A DNA stretch of 61,739 bases from UBA4416 sp035439445 (GCA_035439445.1 DAORKG010000021.1:1-61739); one strand, 5' to 3'; positions 34,757 to 44,414 are shown, numbered from the stretch's first letter. Notes: generated from the sequence alone by a model not told the origin. Numbers and translations: made by a program.

Positions 34757-34789
34757 CAAATTTAAAACATTTATTCCTTTACTTCCAAA
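34757..34789 (-). promoter_or_regulatory. Bacteroidota-type promoter of the metX/sulfur operon
   Basis: On the minus strand TTTG (34789-34786), a 21-base spacer, then TAAATTTG (34764-34757). This is the exact -33/-7 consensus used by the Bacteroidota primary sigma factor. The start point would fall around 34750, just before the riboswitch. Confidence 0.8.
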
Positions 34790-34897
34790 TATTTTTGAAA
34801 ATAATTTAAAAATCGTTGATTTTATTAGGGTTTTCAAATTACTTTCAAATGAAAATAATTAGAGTAAAAGTTTATAATCTAAATCTTACATTTACGC

Positions 34898-35791
34898 GTG
34901 CTTAAAAACGTCAGTAAACATCATTTTCTGCTACACTTTATTGTGTTTATTTGGGGCTGGTCGCCTATATTAGGTAAAGGTATTAGTGCTGACGCATTAC
35001 AATTAGTATGGTTCAGAATTGCCATTACCATTTTTTTAATGGGATTTTACCTCATATATATTAAAGCCAATTTAAAAATCTCAATAAAAAAACTTTTACA
35101 ACTAACTGGTGTCGGATTTATTATATGTATTCATTGGCTTTGTTTTTATGGTGCTATAAAGGTTTCTAATGTATCCGTTACGATGGCAGCTTTTAGTACC
35201 GGCACTTTGTTTACAGCTATTACTGAACCTTTGATTTACAAACGTAAATTTATTTGGTACGAATTGGTTATTGGCCTAATTATCATTTTTGCGATTGGAC
35301 TCATTTTTTCAGTAGAAATACAATACGGTTTGGGGATTTTATTGGGTATTTTGGCGGCATTTACAGCATCAGTTTTCAGTGTATTTAATGGTGTACTGAT
35401 TCAAGATAAAAAACAACCAATTTCATCACCTGTCCTATCCTTTATTGAATTAAGTATGGCTCTGGTTGGCCTAAGCATTTACTTATTTTTTAACAATAGT
35501 TTCTCAAGTGATTTCTTTAAAATTACAAATCAAGATATTCTATTAATTTCCCTTTTAGCCGGTGTTTGCACAGTTTATCCTTTTATCGCAAGCGTTAATT
35601 TAATGAAACACTTATCTCCATATACTATAAACTTAACTGTAAATTTAGAAGGCGTTTATGGGATTATTTTAGCTGGAATTATATTTCATGAAAACAAAGA
35701 TCTATCCATCACATTTTATGTTGGTTTTGGAATTATTTTATCTGTGATTTTTTTAAATGCCATTCTTAAACAAAAGTTTAACAAAGCATAA
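34898..35791 (+). CDS. EamA-family transporter (DMT superfamily)
   Basis: A 297-residue membrane protein with ten predicted helices arranged as two EamA repeats (about 10-140 and 155-290), the drug/metabolite transporter superfamily layout. Motifs include FIVFIWGWSPILGK near the start and VNLEGVYGIILAGIIFHE near the end. A GTG start is used. It diverges from the sulfur operon; whether it exports a methionine- or cysteine-related metabolite is unknown. Confidence 0.87.
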   Translation: MLKNVSKHHFLLHFIVFIWGWSPILGKGISADALQLVWFRIAITIFLMGFYLIYIKANLKISIKKLLQLTGVGFIICIHWLCFYGAIKVSNVSVTMAAFSTGTLFTAITEPLIYKRKFIWYELVIGLIIIFAIGLIFSVEIQYGLGILLGILAAFTASVFSVFNGVLIQDKKQPISSPVLSFIELSMALVGLSIYLFFNNSFSSDFFKITNQDILLISLLAGVCTVYPFIASVNLMKHLSPYTINLTVNLEGVYGIILAGIIFHENKDLSITFYVGFGIILSVIFLNAILKQKFNKA

Positions 35792-35839
35792 TCATTTTTC
35801 AAACATAAAAGCTTACTTTAGCAACGCTAAAATTAAGCT

Positions 35840-37195
35840 ATGCAATTTGAGTTAAACTCAGAATATCTAGATCAATTAAAAACGGCTATCATAGAAAAAA
35901 AAGATGCCTTTTTAAAAGAACAACTAAACGAGTTGTATCCGGTAGATATTGCCTTAATTTTAAATCAGCTGGAAGTTGAAGAGGCAAATTTCATTTACGA
36001 TTTATTAGAAGAGGAGCAAGCAGCTGACGTGTTGCTTGAAATGGAGGAAGAAAAACGTGAAGCTTTATTAGCCACATTCTCAACTAAGGAAATTGCAGAG
36101 CAGCTTGATAATATGGATTCTGATGACGCGGCTGACGTTATCAACGAATTACCTGAAGAAATCCAGGAAGAAGTATTATCACAAATTGAAGACATTGAAC
36201 AAGCAAGTGATATTGCTGACTTAATGAGCTACGAAGAGGGTACTGCCGGTTCATTAATGGCAAAAGAATTAGTTAGTGTTTACGCTCACGAAACTGTAAG
36301 TGCTTGTATTGATGAAATTAGAAGGCAAACAGAAAGTGTTGATGTTTTATATGCCGTTTATGTAGTTGATGATAATGAGAAATTGATTGGAATGTTATCT
36401 CTAAAAAAACTAATTGTATCTCATCCGCTTGCTAAAATTGAAGAAATATATGATGCAGATGTTATTTCTGTAAAAACATCTGCGTCTAGTGAAGACGTTG
36501 CAGATATCATCAGAAAATATGACTTAGTTGTATTACCGGTTATTGACCAATTAGGAAGATTAGTAGGTAGAATTACAGTGGATGATGTGGTTGACGTGAT
36601 GCGTGAAGAAGCTGAAAAAGACATTCAGTTAATGAGTGGTATTACGGATGATGTTGATAGTAACGATAGTTTATGGCGTTTATCAAGGGCTCGTATTCCT
36701 TGGTTATTAGTGGGAATGTGTGGTGGGATTGTTGGCTCAAGAATTATTGGCAGCTACGAAGATCAAATTCAAATACGTCCTGAGATGGCATTTTTTATAC
36801 CATTAATTGGAGCTACAGGTGGTAACGTGGGGGTTCAGTCTTCTGCCATTATTGTTCAGGGATTGGCTAACAATACTTTAATCGCCGATAAAATTGCTCC
36901 AAAATTATTAAAGGAATTAGGGGTTGGTTTAATTAATGGATTAATCTGTTCAGTTTTAATTTTAGGATATAATTTATTAATAAGTGAATCATGGGCCCTA
37001 GCAGGCACTGTGAGTGTTGCTCTTTTAACTGTTATTTTATGCGCTTCGTTCTTAGGAACTTTTGTTCCATTAATGATGAACCGTTTTAAAATCAATCCTG
37101 CTTTAGCAACAGGACCATTTGTAACAACTCTAAATGATATTATTGGAATTTCTATTTACTTTTTAGTTGGTAGAATTCTTTATGGAGTTTTATAA
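35840..37195 (+). CDS. mgtE: Magnesium transporter MgtE
   Basis: A 451-residue Mg2+ channel. Order of domains: an acidic N-terminal superhelical MgtE_N domain (about 1-130, DMDSDDAADVINELPEE), two CBS domains (about 135-255) and five membrane helices with the pore motif FFIPLIGATGGNVGVQSSAIIVQGLA. The N and CBS domains close the pore when magnesium is abundant. It lies 48 bases after the EamA gene and is probably an independent gene. Confidence 0.95.
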   Translation: MQFELNSEYLDQLKTAIIEKKDAFLKEQLNELYPVDIALILNQLEVEEANFIYDLLEEEQAADVLLEMEEEKREALLATFSTKEIAEQLDNMDSDDAADVINELPEEIQEEVLSQIEDIEQASDIADLMSYEEGTAGSLMAKELVSVYAHETVSACIDEIRRQTESVDVLYAVYVVDDNEKLIGMLSLKKLIVSHPLAKIEEIYDADVISVKTSASSEDVADIIRKYDLVVLPVIDQLGRLVGRITVDDVVDVMREEAEKDIQLMSGITDDVDSNDSLWRLSRARIPWLLVGMCGGIVGSRIIGSYEDQIQIRPEMAFFIPLIGATGGNVGVQSSAIIVQGLANNTLIADKIAPKLLKELGVGLINGLICSVLILGYNLLISESWALAGTVSVALLTVILCASFLGTFVPLMMNRFKINPALATGPFVTTLNDIIGISIYFLVGRILYGVL

Positions 37196-37200
37196 AAAAC

Positions 37201-38499
37201 CTATCTTCTAAAAGAATTAAATCGTTTAATGGCTACTAATTGATCGTAATATGTCCCTCGCTGACGGTGATAAACATAAATAGCATATTCATTCTCTGTT
37301 TCCCAATGATTACCTTCGCTATATGTTTCATCTCCTCCTTTTTTATTATCTTTTAAATAAACATACGTGTAATTGTAATAGCCTTGCTTAATATACAAAT
37401 CACATTCATAACCCATTTTTTTATAGTTATAAGTCATACGGTTAGTTTTGTTCAAACGCCACTCCGTTAGTTTTCCTAAAACATAAAAATTTCCTGCTCC
37501 TTGTGCATTATCATATGGTAAAAAAAAGTGAACCCAGGCATAATCACTTTCAACGTCAGGATTTCCAACCATATCTTTATTTTTTATCAAATACCCGCCA
37601 TTTAAATCATTATAAAAAGTATAACTTTTAAACGTTCTTAATTCATCGTTTTTTAATTCAATATGATAAACATAGGCACTATCTCTTGTGATATTTGCTA
37701 CACGCTCAGTATATGTTCTCAATGAGCGTGTATCGAAATACCTGAATTCGTTACCACCATTAAATGTTGATTTATCATCCAATGAATAGGTCAGTTGACG
37801 TGGTTCGGTGAATGTCGGTTTGATATCTCTCACTGCATTATCCCAACGATTATTTTGAGTAATAACAACTTTCATATCTGTGAAAGGATTGGTTAACTCG
37901 TATTGGCTATTAATGATATTAAAGTCTATATGTTGTTTTTCATACTGTTCATCATTTCCAATTGCTTGACGAACATTTGCCACAACCGTAACTTTATTTT
38001 CATAAATCATAAATCGTTTGGTTGCCACCAACTTTTCTTTATCATTATCCTGATAAACATACACGATGTAATTTCCGGTTTTTGAAAAATTCATATTACT
38101 TTGAGGAAACAGAATGGAATAGTGTGTATACTTTTGAATGGTATTTGTTGAAAAATTAAAATTCAGAATATTAGCTTCGAAAAAACCATTCATGTATTCA
38201 GCGTATACTAAATTAGAAGGTTCCCAGTTAGCATCACAATGAATAAAACTGATAGAATAATTTTTTCGGTCGGCTTCCAAATCATCAAAACTTAATTCCA
38301 ACTGTTCACTTGAGTTAAACTGTAAGATAGCCGGATTCGCATCAAAAGTTGATTCGTGTAATTGAACGGTTTTTATATATGGTTTATATGTCCAGTCTTC
38401 ATATCTTATTTGATTATCATTCACATAGTCGTCTTGCGCCATGAAATTCATCGTGATAATTAAAAAAAAGATAGAAAGTATTTTAATTTTTAAATGCAT
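37201..38499 (-). CDS. Type IX secretion system plug-type protein (DUF5103)
   Basis: A 432-residue secreted protein with a signal peptide (IFFLIITMNFMAQ). DDYVNDNQIRYEDWTYKPYI followed by TVQLHESTFDANPAILQFN matches the N-terminal domain of the DUF5103 family, now described as T9SS plug protein domains. Beta-rich architecture continues to a C-terminal module (YVLGKLTEWRLNKTNRM). Such proteins can seal the SprA translocon of the T9SS; the presence of a T9SS cargo (the M43 protease) fits. It converges on mgtE with a 5-base gap. Confidence 0.83.
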   Translation of the reverse strand: MHLKIKILSIFFLIITMNFMAQDDYVNDNQIRYEDWTYKPYIKTVQLHESTFDANPAILQFNSSEQLELSFDDLEADRKNYSISFIHCDANWEPSNLVYAEYMNGFFEANILNFNFSTNTIQKYTHYSILFPQSNMNFSKTGNYIVYVYQDNDKEKLVATKRFMIYENKVTVVANVRQAIGNDEQYEKQHIDFNIINSQYELTNPFTDMKVVITQNNRWDNAVRDIKPTFTEPRQLTYSLDDKSTFNGGNEFRYFDTRSLRTYTERVANITRDSAYVYHIELKNDELRTFKSYTFYNDLNGGYLIKNKDMVGNPDVESDYAWVHFFLPYDNAQGAGNFYVLGKLTEWRLNKTNRMTYNYKKMGYECDLYIKQGYYNYTYVYLKDNKKGGDETYSEGNHWETENEYAIYVYHRQRGTYYDQLVAIKRFNSFRR

Positions 38500-38563
38500 T
38501 TACTTAGAACGTAAAAATACTGTTTTTAGTACCGATATAAAGTTAAAAAAAGAAAAGAAAGGA

Positions 38564-39301
38564 TTAGTCTTTAATTAAATTACCTTTCCCTATTCTGACA
38601 AGATTTATTGTACTTGGATTACCCTTGTAATGCACATTACCATCTCTATCAATTTTGATATCCATTAGTCCATTATCAGGAGCATTAACATATGCATGAC
38701 CAATAGATACACTGTGAAGATATACGTAATTATTAACGGTTAAACCATAACCATACAAATAATTTGTTCCTGTATAATCGCTTTCCAAATTATCTGTTGT
38801 GCCTGACAAATACATATCTCCATTTCCGTGAGCGCTACAAACAATTCTATGCATCCCTAAATCTAATTTTAAATCTCCCGAATTTTCCGTTCTTAACGTA
38901 ATTTCATCCTGAGTAATTGTACCTGTGGTTTCTATTGTGCCAAGTCCGGCATGACGTAAATACTTAAAATAAGGTGCTGTAACATATATTTTTATTTTAT
39001 GCTTATATCCTCGAACCCAATTACAACGATTATTATTGAATACTTTTAAGGTTTCGCCATCTAGCTCCGCCTTTATTAACGGCTGTAAATTTTCGCCTGC
39101 TTCAACTCTCACTTCAAATTCAGGACCTTGCGTTAAATACAAATCCATTTTATCACGAAGATAAATACAGTTAAAATCTTTAACATCATGATAAATAACA
39201 TTAGTTGGCCCCGATGATTTCACGCAATCACACATACTCTCTTTTTTACAAGAGTTAAATAAAAACAACCAAGTAATGAGTATGAATAATTTATAATGCA
39301 T
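38564..39301 (-). CDS. Lipoprotein with GIN (DUF2807) domain
   Basis: A 245-residue lipoprotein. The signal ends at the lipobox FNSC (cysteine 18). Most of the mature chain belongs to the DUF2807/GIN family of right-handed beta-helical, putatively adhesin-like domains: FEVRVEAGENLQPLIKAELD, KIKIYVTAPYFKYLRHAGLG and YLSGTTDNLESDYTGTNYLY are typical strand repeats. It is exposed in the periplasm or at the surface. Its start overlaps the end of the PagL-like gene by 11 bases. Confidence 0.85.
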   Translation of the reverse strand: MHYKLFILITWLFLFNSCKKESMCDCVKSSGPTNVIYHDVKDFNCIYLRDKMDLYLTQGPEFEVRVEAGENLQPLIKAELDGETLKVFNNNRCNWVRGYKHKIKIYVTAPYFKYLRHAGLGTIETTGTITQDEITLRTENSGDLKLDLGMHRIVCSAHGNGDMYLSGTTDNLESDYTGTNYLYGYGLTVNNYVYLHSVSIGHAYVNAPDNGLMDIKIDRDGNVHYKGNPSTINLVRIGKGNLIKD

Positions 39302-40418
39302 TTACTTTTTTCTTTTTTATACTAAATCTGTAACCTAAACCATAATCAAAATGTGCAGCCACAGCCCAATGTGATTTCATAGTGAAATTGAACATTAGTC
39401 CATTTTTACAATAATATCTAATTCCAATTCTATGAAAAATAGGACCATCTTCTTTAGGTTTTGAAATAGCATAATAACCCATTTCTATTGGGAAACTAAT
39501 TTGACCAATATTATATGCATAACAAGCTTTAACAGCTAATTGCAAAATATCTGTCCATCCATTTGCCGGGTTACCGGATGTTTCCAAATGATAGGCATTT
39601 TGAGTATCATAACACACATCAATCCCTGCTCCCCATTTATGAGTGTTTCTAACATTGTAATAATAATTTGCCCCAAAAGTGTTCGAAAAATATTTTGGAC
39701 CTCCCGGAGGCTCATGTTCGTTAAATCCGGCAGCATCCCAAATTAAAATCTCATGTTTACTTTTCCAAACTGATGAAGAATCTAATAAATCAGATTTAGC
39801 AACTTCTCCGTTTAATTTATATGTAAGTCCCAAATTCAACGAAGCAACATTTAAGCCCAAGTTAGGAACTTGAGAACGTCCATTAGAAGCATGTGCAAAA
39901 GATATTCCGGGTTCCAATCTGAACTTATTGCTTAAGTTCAAATGCCATAACATTTTCCATTGAACATAGGTATTCCAATGGCTCCCAATAGCGATGTTTT
40001 TTGGATTATCGTTAATGTCAAATTTCTTGGTTAGGTATGAAACACCCCAACAAACTCTTAACACAGGACGAGACGCTCTTACTTTTTTGTTCAATGGAAT
40101 TTCAATGTAAGGGGATAATGCGTAACAATATCCTAATTGCTTGGGATTGGCAAAATCAATAAAATTAAATGATAGCCCTACCTCAGGAAAGTTATTTTCT
40201 CTATGCCAACGTTTACTTCCTGTAGTTGGTTTTACAAAATCTATCTCTAATCCAGGAATATATCCTTTCACTAAATTACCAATAGTACTACGGTGTTCAT
40301 AAATAAAACCATAAGTGGGGGCTATTTTAATATAGAAATCCTTTGTCCCAGTCATTTCCTTTTGGGAAAAGGCAATAGTTGGGATTAATATTAACAGATA
40401 TTTAGCTAGTTTAATCAA
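39291..40418 (-). CDS. PagL-like lipid A deacylase / acyloxyacyl hydrolase family protein
   Basis: A 375-residue protein with a signal peptide (YLLILIPTIAFS) and a beta-barrel pattern. SFAHASNGRSQVPNLGLNVAS contains the His and Ser of the PagL active-site motif (H-x-S-N-G). PagL removes a 3-O-linked fatty acid from lipid A in the outer membrane. The chain is longer than classical PagL (about 150-190 residues) but normal for the Bacteroidota family. It precedes the GIN-domain gene with an 11-base overlap. Confidence 0.85.
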   Translation of the reverse strand: MIKLAKYLLILIPTIAFSQKEMTGTKDFYIKIAPTYGFIYEHRSTIGNLVKGYIPGLEIDFVKPTTGSKRWHRENNFPEVGLSFNFIDFANPKQLGYCYALSPYIEIPLNKKVRASRPVLRVCWGVSYLTKKFDINDNPKNIAIGSHWNTYVQWKMLWHLNLSNKFRLEPGISFAHASNGRSQVPNLGLNVASLNLGLTYKLNGEVAKSDLLDSSSVWKSKHEILIWDAAGFNEHEPPGGPKYFSNTFGANYYYNVRNTHKWGAGIDVCYDTQNAYHLETSGNPANGWTDILQLAVKACYAYNIGQISFPIEMGYYAISKPKEDGPIFHRIGIRYYCKNGLMFNFTMKSHWAVAAHFDYGLGYRFSIKKKKVNAL

Positions 40419-40527
40419 AATAAGTCCCGAATTTAACGATAGTTTTTAATACTATTATATAATCAAAAAAATTATTTTCTATTCAAATAAACCCTAAATT
40501 AGCGCCGAAATTTAACCCCTACATGTC

Positions 40528-41631
40528 ATGGAAGTAAAAGACATTAAAGATTCGAGCTTAGCTCAAAATCCAGTTATTGGACAAATGTTAGTGAACAATC
40601 ACGAGCAAATTTTATTTTGTAACGATAATGCAACAGGCTTAAAAGCAATTATCGCTATTCATAATACGGTTTTAGGTCCATCTTTAGGTGGTACTCGTAT
40701 GTGGAATTATAACAACGAAATGGAAGCGTTAACTGATGTATTACGTTTATCACGAGGAATGACTTATAAATCTTCTGTAGCAGGTTTAAATTTAGGTGGT
40801 GGTAAAGCCGTTATTATGGGTGATGCAAGCAAAATAAAATCAGAAGCTTTATTACGCCGTTTTGGAAAGTTTGTAAATAGCCTAGGTGGTAAATATATAA
40901 CTGCTGAAGACGTTGCGATGAACAGTCGAGACATGGAGATGATAAAAATGGAAACTGACTACGTTAGTGGTTTGCCAGAAAACATGGGAGGAAGTGGAGA
41001 TCCATCGCCTGTTACAGCTTATGGTGTATATGTTAGTATGAAAGCTAGTGCGAAAGAAGTTTATGGAACTGATAGTCTTGCTGGAAAAAAGGTATTGGTG
41101 CAAGGTATTGGTAACGTGGGAATGCATTTAGTTGAACATATTTCAAAAGAAGGTGCAAAAGTTTATGTTTACGATATTAGTGAAGAAAGAATAAAAACTG
41201 CTGTAGAAAAACATAAAGCTGAATTTGTTACCGCAGATAAAATGTTTGATTTAGATATTGATATTTACGCGCCTTGTGCTTTAGGAGCTACGGTTAATGA
41301 TGATACATTATCAAAATTAAAATGTAAAATCATTTGTGGTGCAGCAAATAACCAATTAGCTGATGAGAAAAAACATGGTGAATTAGTATTATCAAAAGGA
41401 ATATTATATGCTCCAGACTTTGTTGTAAATGCCGGTGGTATTATTAACGTATATTACGAATTAGAAGGTTATAACAGAGAACGTGCCATGGCTCATGCTG
41501 AAAAAATATATGGCACAACTTGGAATATCATTCAAACTGCAAAAGCTCAAAATATACCAACATATGCAGCTGCTAATAAGATAGCTGAGCAACGTATTGA
41601 AAGTATTGCCAGAATTAATGCCGTAATGTAA
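40528..41631 (+). CDS. Glu/Leu/Phe/Val dehydrogenase family protein (leucine dehydrogenase type)
   Basis: A 367-residue NAD-dependent amino acid dehydrogenase that deaminates branched-chain amino acids to 2-oxo acids. The catalytic lysine lies in GLNLGGGKAVIMGD and the aspartate in TAEDVAMNSRDM; the nucleotide fold is VLVQGIGNVGMHLVEHIS. The chain resembles leucine dehydrogenases rather than glutamate dehydrogenase, but the substrate is not certain. A palindromic repeat begins right after the stop. Confidence 0.9.
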   Translation: MEVKDIKDSSLAQNPVIGQMLVNNHEQILFCNDNATGLKAIIAIHNTVLGPSLGGTRMWNYNNEMEALTDVLRLSRGMTYKSSVAGLNLGGGKAVIMGDASKIKSEALLRRFGKFVNSLGGKYITAEDVAMNSRDMEMIKMETDYVSGLPENMGGSGDPSPVTAYGVYVSMKASAKEVYGTDSLAGKKVLVQGIGNVGMHLVEHISKEGAKVYVYDISEERIKTAVEKHKAEFVTADKMFDLDIDIYAPCALGATVNDDTLSKLKCKIICGAANNQLADEKKHGELVLSKGILYAPDFVVNAGGIINVYYELEGYNRERAMAHAEKIYGTTWNIIQTAKAQNIPTYAAANKIAEQRIESIARINAVM

Positions 41632-41632
41632 T

Positions 41633-41686
41633 GTCAGTTCGAGCGTAGTCGAGAACATATAGCATCTCGACTACGCTCGATGTGAC
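41633..41686. repeat. TCGAG-family palindromic repeat, full form
   Basis: GTCAGTTCGAGCGTAGTCGA paired after a short loop with TCGACTACGCTCGATGTGAC. It begins two bases after the leucine dehydrogenase stop codon and closely matches the copy at 23795-23850. Confidence 0.9.
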
Positions 41687-41741
41687 AAAAAATTAAATCA
41701 GTACAAAAAAAATATAACTCAAACCAACAAAATCGTTCTTT

Positions 41742-42683
41742 ATGCTAAACAGACGTTACCTTCGAATTAAAACAATGCAGACTCTGTATTCTTATTTTCA
41801 ACAAGAAAAACCGGATGCTGTATTTTATGAAAAAGAATTATTTAAAAGTTTAGATAAAATTTACGATTTATACATTTACGTGTTGGTATTGTTTACCGAC
41901 ATTCATCACACCGCTTTATTAGTTACTGAGGAAAACAAAAACAAACGTTTGCCTAGTAAAGAAGATTTACAACCAAACATGCGTTTTATTGAAAATGTTG
42001 TATTGGTATCATTGACTCGTAGTGAAGAACTAAAAAAAGAAGTTGCTAATCGAAAAATTTCTTGGCAAAGTGATTTTGACCTAGTTCGCAAATTATATGC
42101 TGAATTAAGAACAACTGAGTTGTATAAAAATTACATGGCTTCAACTACGCCATCAGCCAAAGAAGATAAACAGTTTTTAATTTCAATGGCAACTGAGTTT
42201 TTATACGAACACGATTTATTAAATCACATTTTTGAAGAAAAAAATATTCATTGGGCTGATGATACATTTGGTGCATTTTCAATGGTATCCAGAACATTTG
42301 AAAACTTTACCGGAAAACTGAATTTAGTACCATTGTATAAAGACAAGGAAGATGATGTTCAATTCATTTCAACTTTATTCAGGAAAACAATTGCTGGTGA
42401 CAAAGAGTTCAATAAACTAATTGACGAAAAAACAAAGAACTGGGAGTTAGACCGAATTGCATCAATGGATATTTTATTAATGAAAATGGCTATTGCCGAA
42501 TTTTTATATGTAAGTAATGTCCCGGTGAAAGTATCCTTAAACGAGTATATTGATATATCCAAAGAGTATAGTACCCCTAACAGTAGAACCTTTATTAATG
42601 GGGTTTTAGATAAAATCATTGCAGATTTAAAACGTGATAACAAAATCCAAAAAACCGGTAGAGGTTTGATGGAAGGAAATTAA
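41742..42683 (+). CDS. nusB: Transcription antitermination factor NusB
   Basis: A 313-residue NusB, longer than the 140-residue proteobacterial form as is usual in Bacteroidota, with the functional domain at the C-terminus. LNRRYLRIKTMQTLYSYFQQE begins the chain, and the conserved RIASMDILLMKMAIAEFLYV and VSLNEYIDISKEYSTPNSRTF match the family core. It binds boxA RNA with NusE and prevents termination in rRNA operons. It lies just upstream of the trp leader but is separated from it by the trp promoter. Confidence 0.92.
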   Translation: MLNRRYLRIKTMQTLYSYFQQEKPDAVFYEKELFKSLDKIYDLYIYVLVLFTDIHHTALLVTEENKNKRLPSKEDLQPNMRFIENVVLVSLTRSEELKKEVANRKISWQSDFDLVRKLYAELRTTELYKNYMASTTPSAKEDKQFLISMATEFLYEHDLLNHIFEEKNIHWADDTFGAFSMVSRTFENFTGKLNLVPLYKDKEDDVQFISTLFRKTIAGDKEFNKLIDEKTKNWELDRIASMDILLMKMAIAEFLYVSNVPVKVSLNEYIDISKEYSTPNSRTFINGVLDKIIADLKRDNKIQKTGRGLMEGN

Positions 42684-42707
42684 TTTTTTGTTAAATCTTA
42701 AGATAAA

Positions 42708-42740
42708 TTTGGAACTTTAAAATAAGTTACATTACATTTG
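42708..42740 (+). promoter_or_regulatory. Bacteroidota-type promoter of the trp operon
   Basis: TTTG at 42708-42711, a 21-base spacer, and TACATTTG at 42733-42740, both exact matches to the -33/-7 consensus and with the same spacing as at 34757-34789. Transcription would start only a few bases before the trp leader ATG at 42750, so the leader message could be nearly leaderless. Confidence 0.82.
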
Positions 42741-42749
42741 TAGCATCAA

Positions 42750-42809
42750 ATGAAAAATAATAACGTAAATAAATTTTGGTGGCTTTCATGTAAACACATG
42801 AACAGCTAA
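42750..42809 (+). CDS. trp leader peptide
   Basis: Nineteen codons read MKNNNVNKFWWLSCKHMNS, with tandem Trp codons at 42777-42782 and a TAA stop. The last bases before the stop, TGAACAGC (42799-42806), can pair with GCTGTTCA (42845-42852) inside the downstream terminator. A ribosome paused on the Trp codons would leave that strand free and form the antiterminator; one that reaches the stop would cover it and allow termination. This is a classical ribosome-mediated trp attenuator. Confidence 0.9.
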   Translation: MKNNNVNKFWWLSCKHMNS

Positions 42810-42837
42810 GCTATTTATATACTTATGAGGCATTCCC

Positions 42838-42870
42838 AAAGCCCGCTGTTCAATTAACAGCGGGCTTTTT
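42838..42870 (+). terminator. trp attenuator terminator
   Basis: Perfect 13-bp stem AAAGCCCGCTGTT (42838-42850) with AACAGCGGGCTTT (42856-42868), a 5-base loop and a T tract. It is the terminator half of the trp attenuator, about 120 bases before trpE. The gene-free stretch 42684-42989 holds the promoter, leader and this terminator; 42871-42989 is AT-rich with nothing else recognised. Confidence 0.94.
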
Positions 42871-42989
42871 GTTTTTAATCACATTCCAAAAAAATAATAT
42901 AAATAACATACCAATTATTCAAACTAAAACAACTAATAATGATAATTGATATAACATGTTACAAATGAAAAAACAATAAATAACACAAC

Positions 42990-44414
42990 ATGAAATTACA
43001 TACACACATTAATCAACTACTTGCTGATACCAAAACACCGGTTGGTTTGTACTTAGCATTACGAGATCAATATCAAAATCCATTACTATTGGAGAGTTCT
43101 GATTATAATAGTAAGGATGGACATTATTCATACATCTGTTTAAATCCATTGGCATCTATTGTTTTAAAAGACGGAATTTTAAAAACTACCGTAAATGGTA
43201 ATACTTCTAAAACAGCCATTAGCTTTGATAAAGAAGTATTATTAAAACATTTAATAGCTTTTAAAAACAATTTCGAATTTCAAACTCAAGCATTACCATT
43301 TTGCTATGCAGGATTATTTGGATATACCGGTTACGATATAGTAAATTATGCAGAAGACATTAAACTAAAATCAAATCATAAAACACTAAATATTCCAGAG
43401 TTAATTTATCATGTATACGGAATTATCTTAGTGTTTAATCACACTACAAATAGTTTACATGTTATTAGTCACTATTACGACGAAGCGCAATCTAAACAAC
43501 AGCTACAGGAGGTTTCAGAGAAGATACAGCTATCATCCATTAATGAGTTTTCATTTTCTTCAATAAATGAAACCGCTTCTAATTGTACAGATGAGCAATA
43601 TAAAAACCTTGTGGCAAAAGCCAAGGAACATTGCCAACAAGGCGATGTGTTTCAATTAGTATTATCTCGCCGCTTTTCTCAATCTTTTATTGGTGATGAA
43701 TTTAATGTTTATCGTGCATTAAAAAACATCAACCCCTCACCCTATTTATTTTATTTCGACTTAGGAAGTTTTAAACTATTTGGCTCGTCACCCGAAGCGC
43801 AATTAGTAATTCAAAACGACATCACTGAAATTCATCCAATTGCCGGAACTTATAGAAGAACAGGGAATGACGAAGAAGATGTGATCAAAGCCAAAGCATT
43901 ACTAAACGATCCAAAAGAAGTAGCTGAACATAACATGCTAGTAGATTTAGCTCGTAATGATTTGAGTAAATATTGTTCAGAGGTTGAATTAAAAATTGCC
44001 AAACAAACACAATTTTATTCTCATGTCATTCATCTAGTGAGTAAAGTGACCGGGAAAAAGAAAACAGCTCATCATCCATTTGAATTACTATTAGGAACAT
44101 TTCCGGCAGGCACTTTATCCGGAGCCCCAAAATACAGAGCTTTACAATTAATTGATATGCATGAATCAGAATCGCGAGAATTTTATGGTGGATGTGTTGG
44201 CTTTATCAGTCATGATAATCAACTAAATCATGCTATAATGATTCGTACCTTTTTAAGTAAAGATAATACGCTGTATTATCAAGCCGGAGCTGGAATTGTA
44301 GTCTCTTCAAATGAAGAAAGTGAACTACAAGAAATCAATAATAAAGTATCTGCTTTAAAAAAAGCGATACAACAAGCCGAAAAATTTAATAACATTACAA
44401 TCGCAAACAAATGA
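42990..44414 (+). CDS. trpE: Anthranilate synthase component I
   Basis: Converts chorismate to anthranilate using ammonia delivered by TrpG. The 474-residue chain has the N-terminal regulatory segment with LLESS (the conserved tryptophan-binding motif), and the chorismate-binding domain with QLVLSRRFSQSF, PIAGTYRRTGNDEEDV, LVDLARNDLSKYC and GTLSGAPKYRALQLI. It is the first structural gene after the attenuator and overlaps trpG by four bases (ATGA). Confidence 0.94.
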   Translation: MKLHTHINQLLADTKTPVGLYLALRDQYQNPLLLESSDYNSKDGHYSYICLNPLASIVLKDGILKTTVNGNTSKTAISFDKEVLLKHLIAFKNNFEFQTQALPFCYAGLFGYTGYDIVNYAEDIKLKSNHKTLNIPELIYHVYGIILVFNHTTNSLHVISHYYDEAQSKQQLQEVSEKIQLSSINEFSFSSINETASNCTDEQYKNLVAKAKEHCQQGDVFQLVLSRRFSQSFIGDEFNVYRALKNINPSPYLFYFDLGSFKLFGSSPEAQLVIQNDITEIHPIAGTYRRTGNDEEDVIKAKALLNDPKEVAEHNMLVDLARNDLSKYCSEVELKIAKQTQFYSHVIHLVSKVTGKKKTAHHPFELLLGTFPAGTLSGAPKYRALQLIDMHESESREFYGGCVGFISHDNQLNHAIMIRTFLSKDNTLYYQAGAGIVVSSNEESELQEINNKVSALKKAIQQAEKFNNITIANK

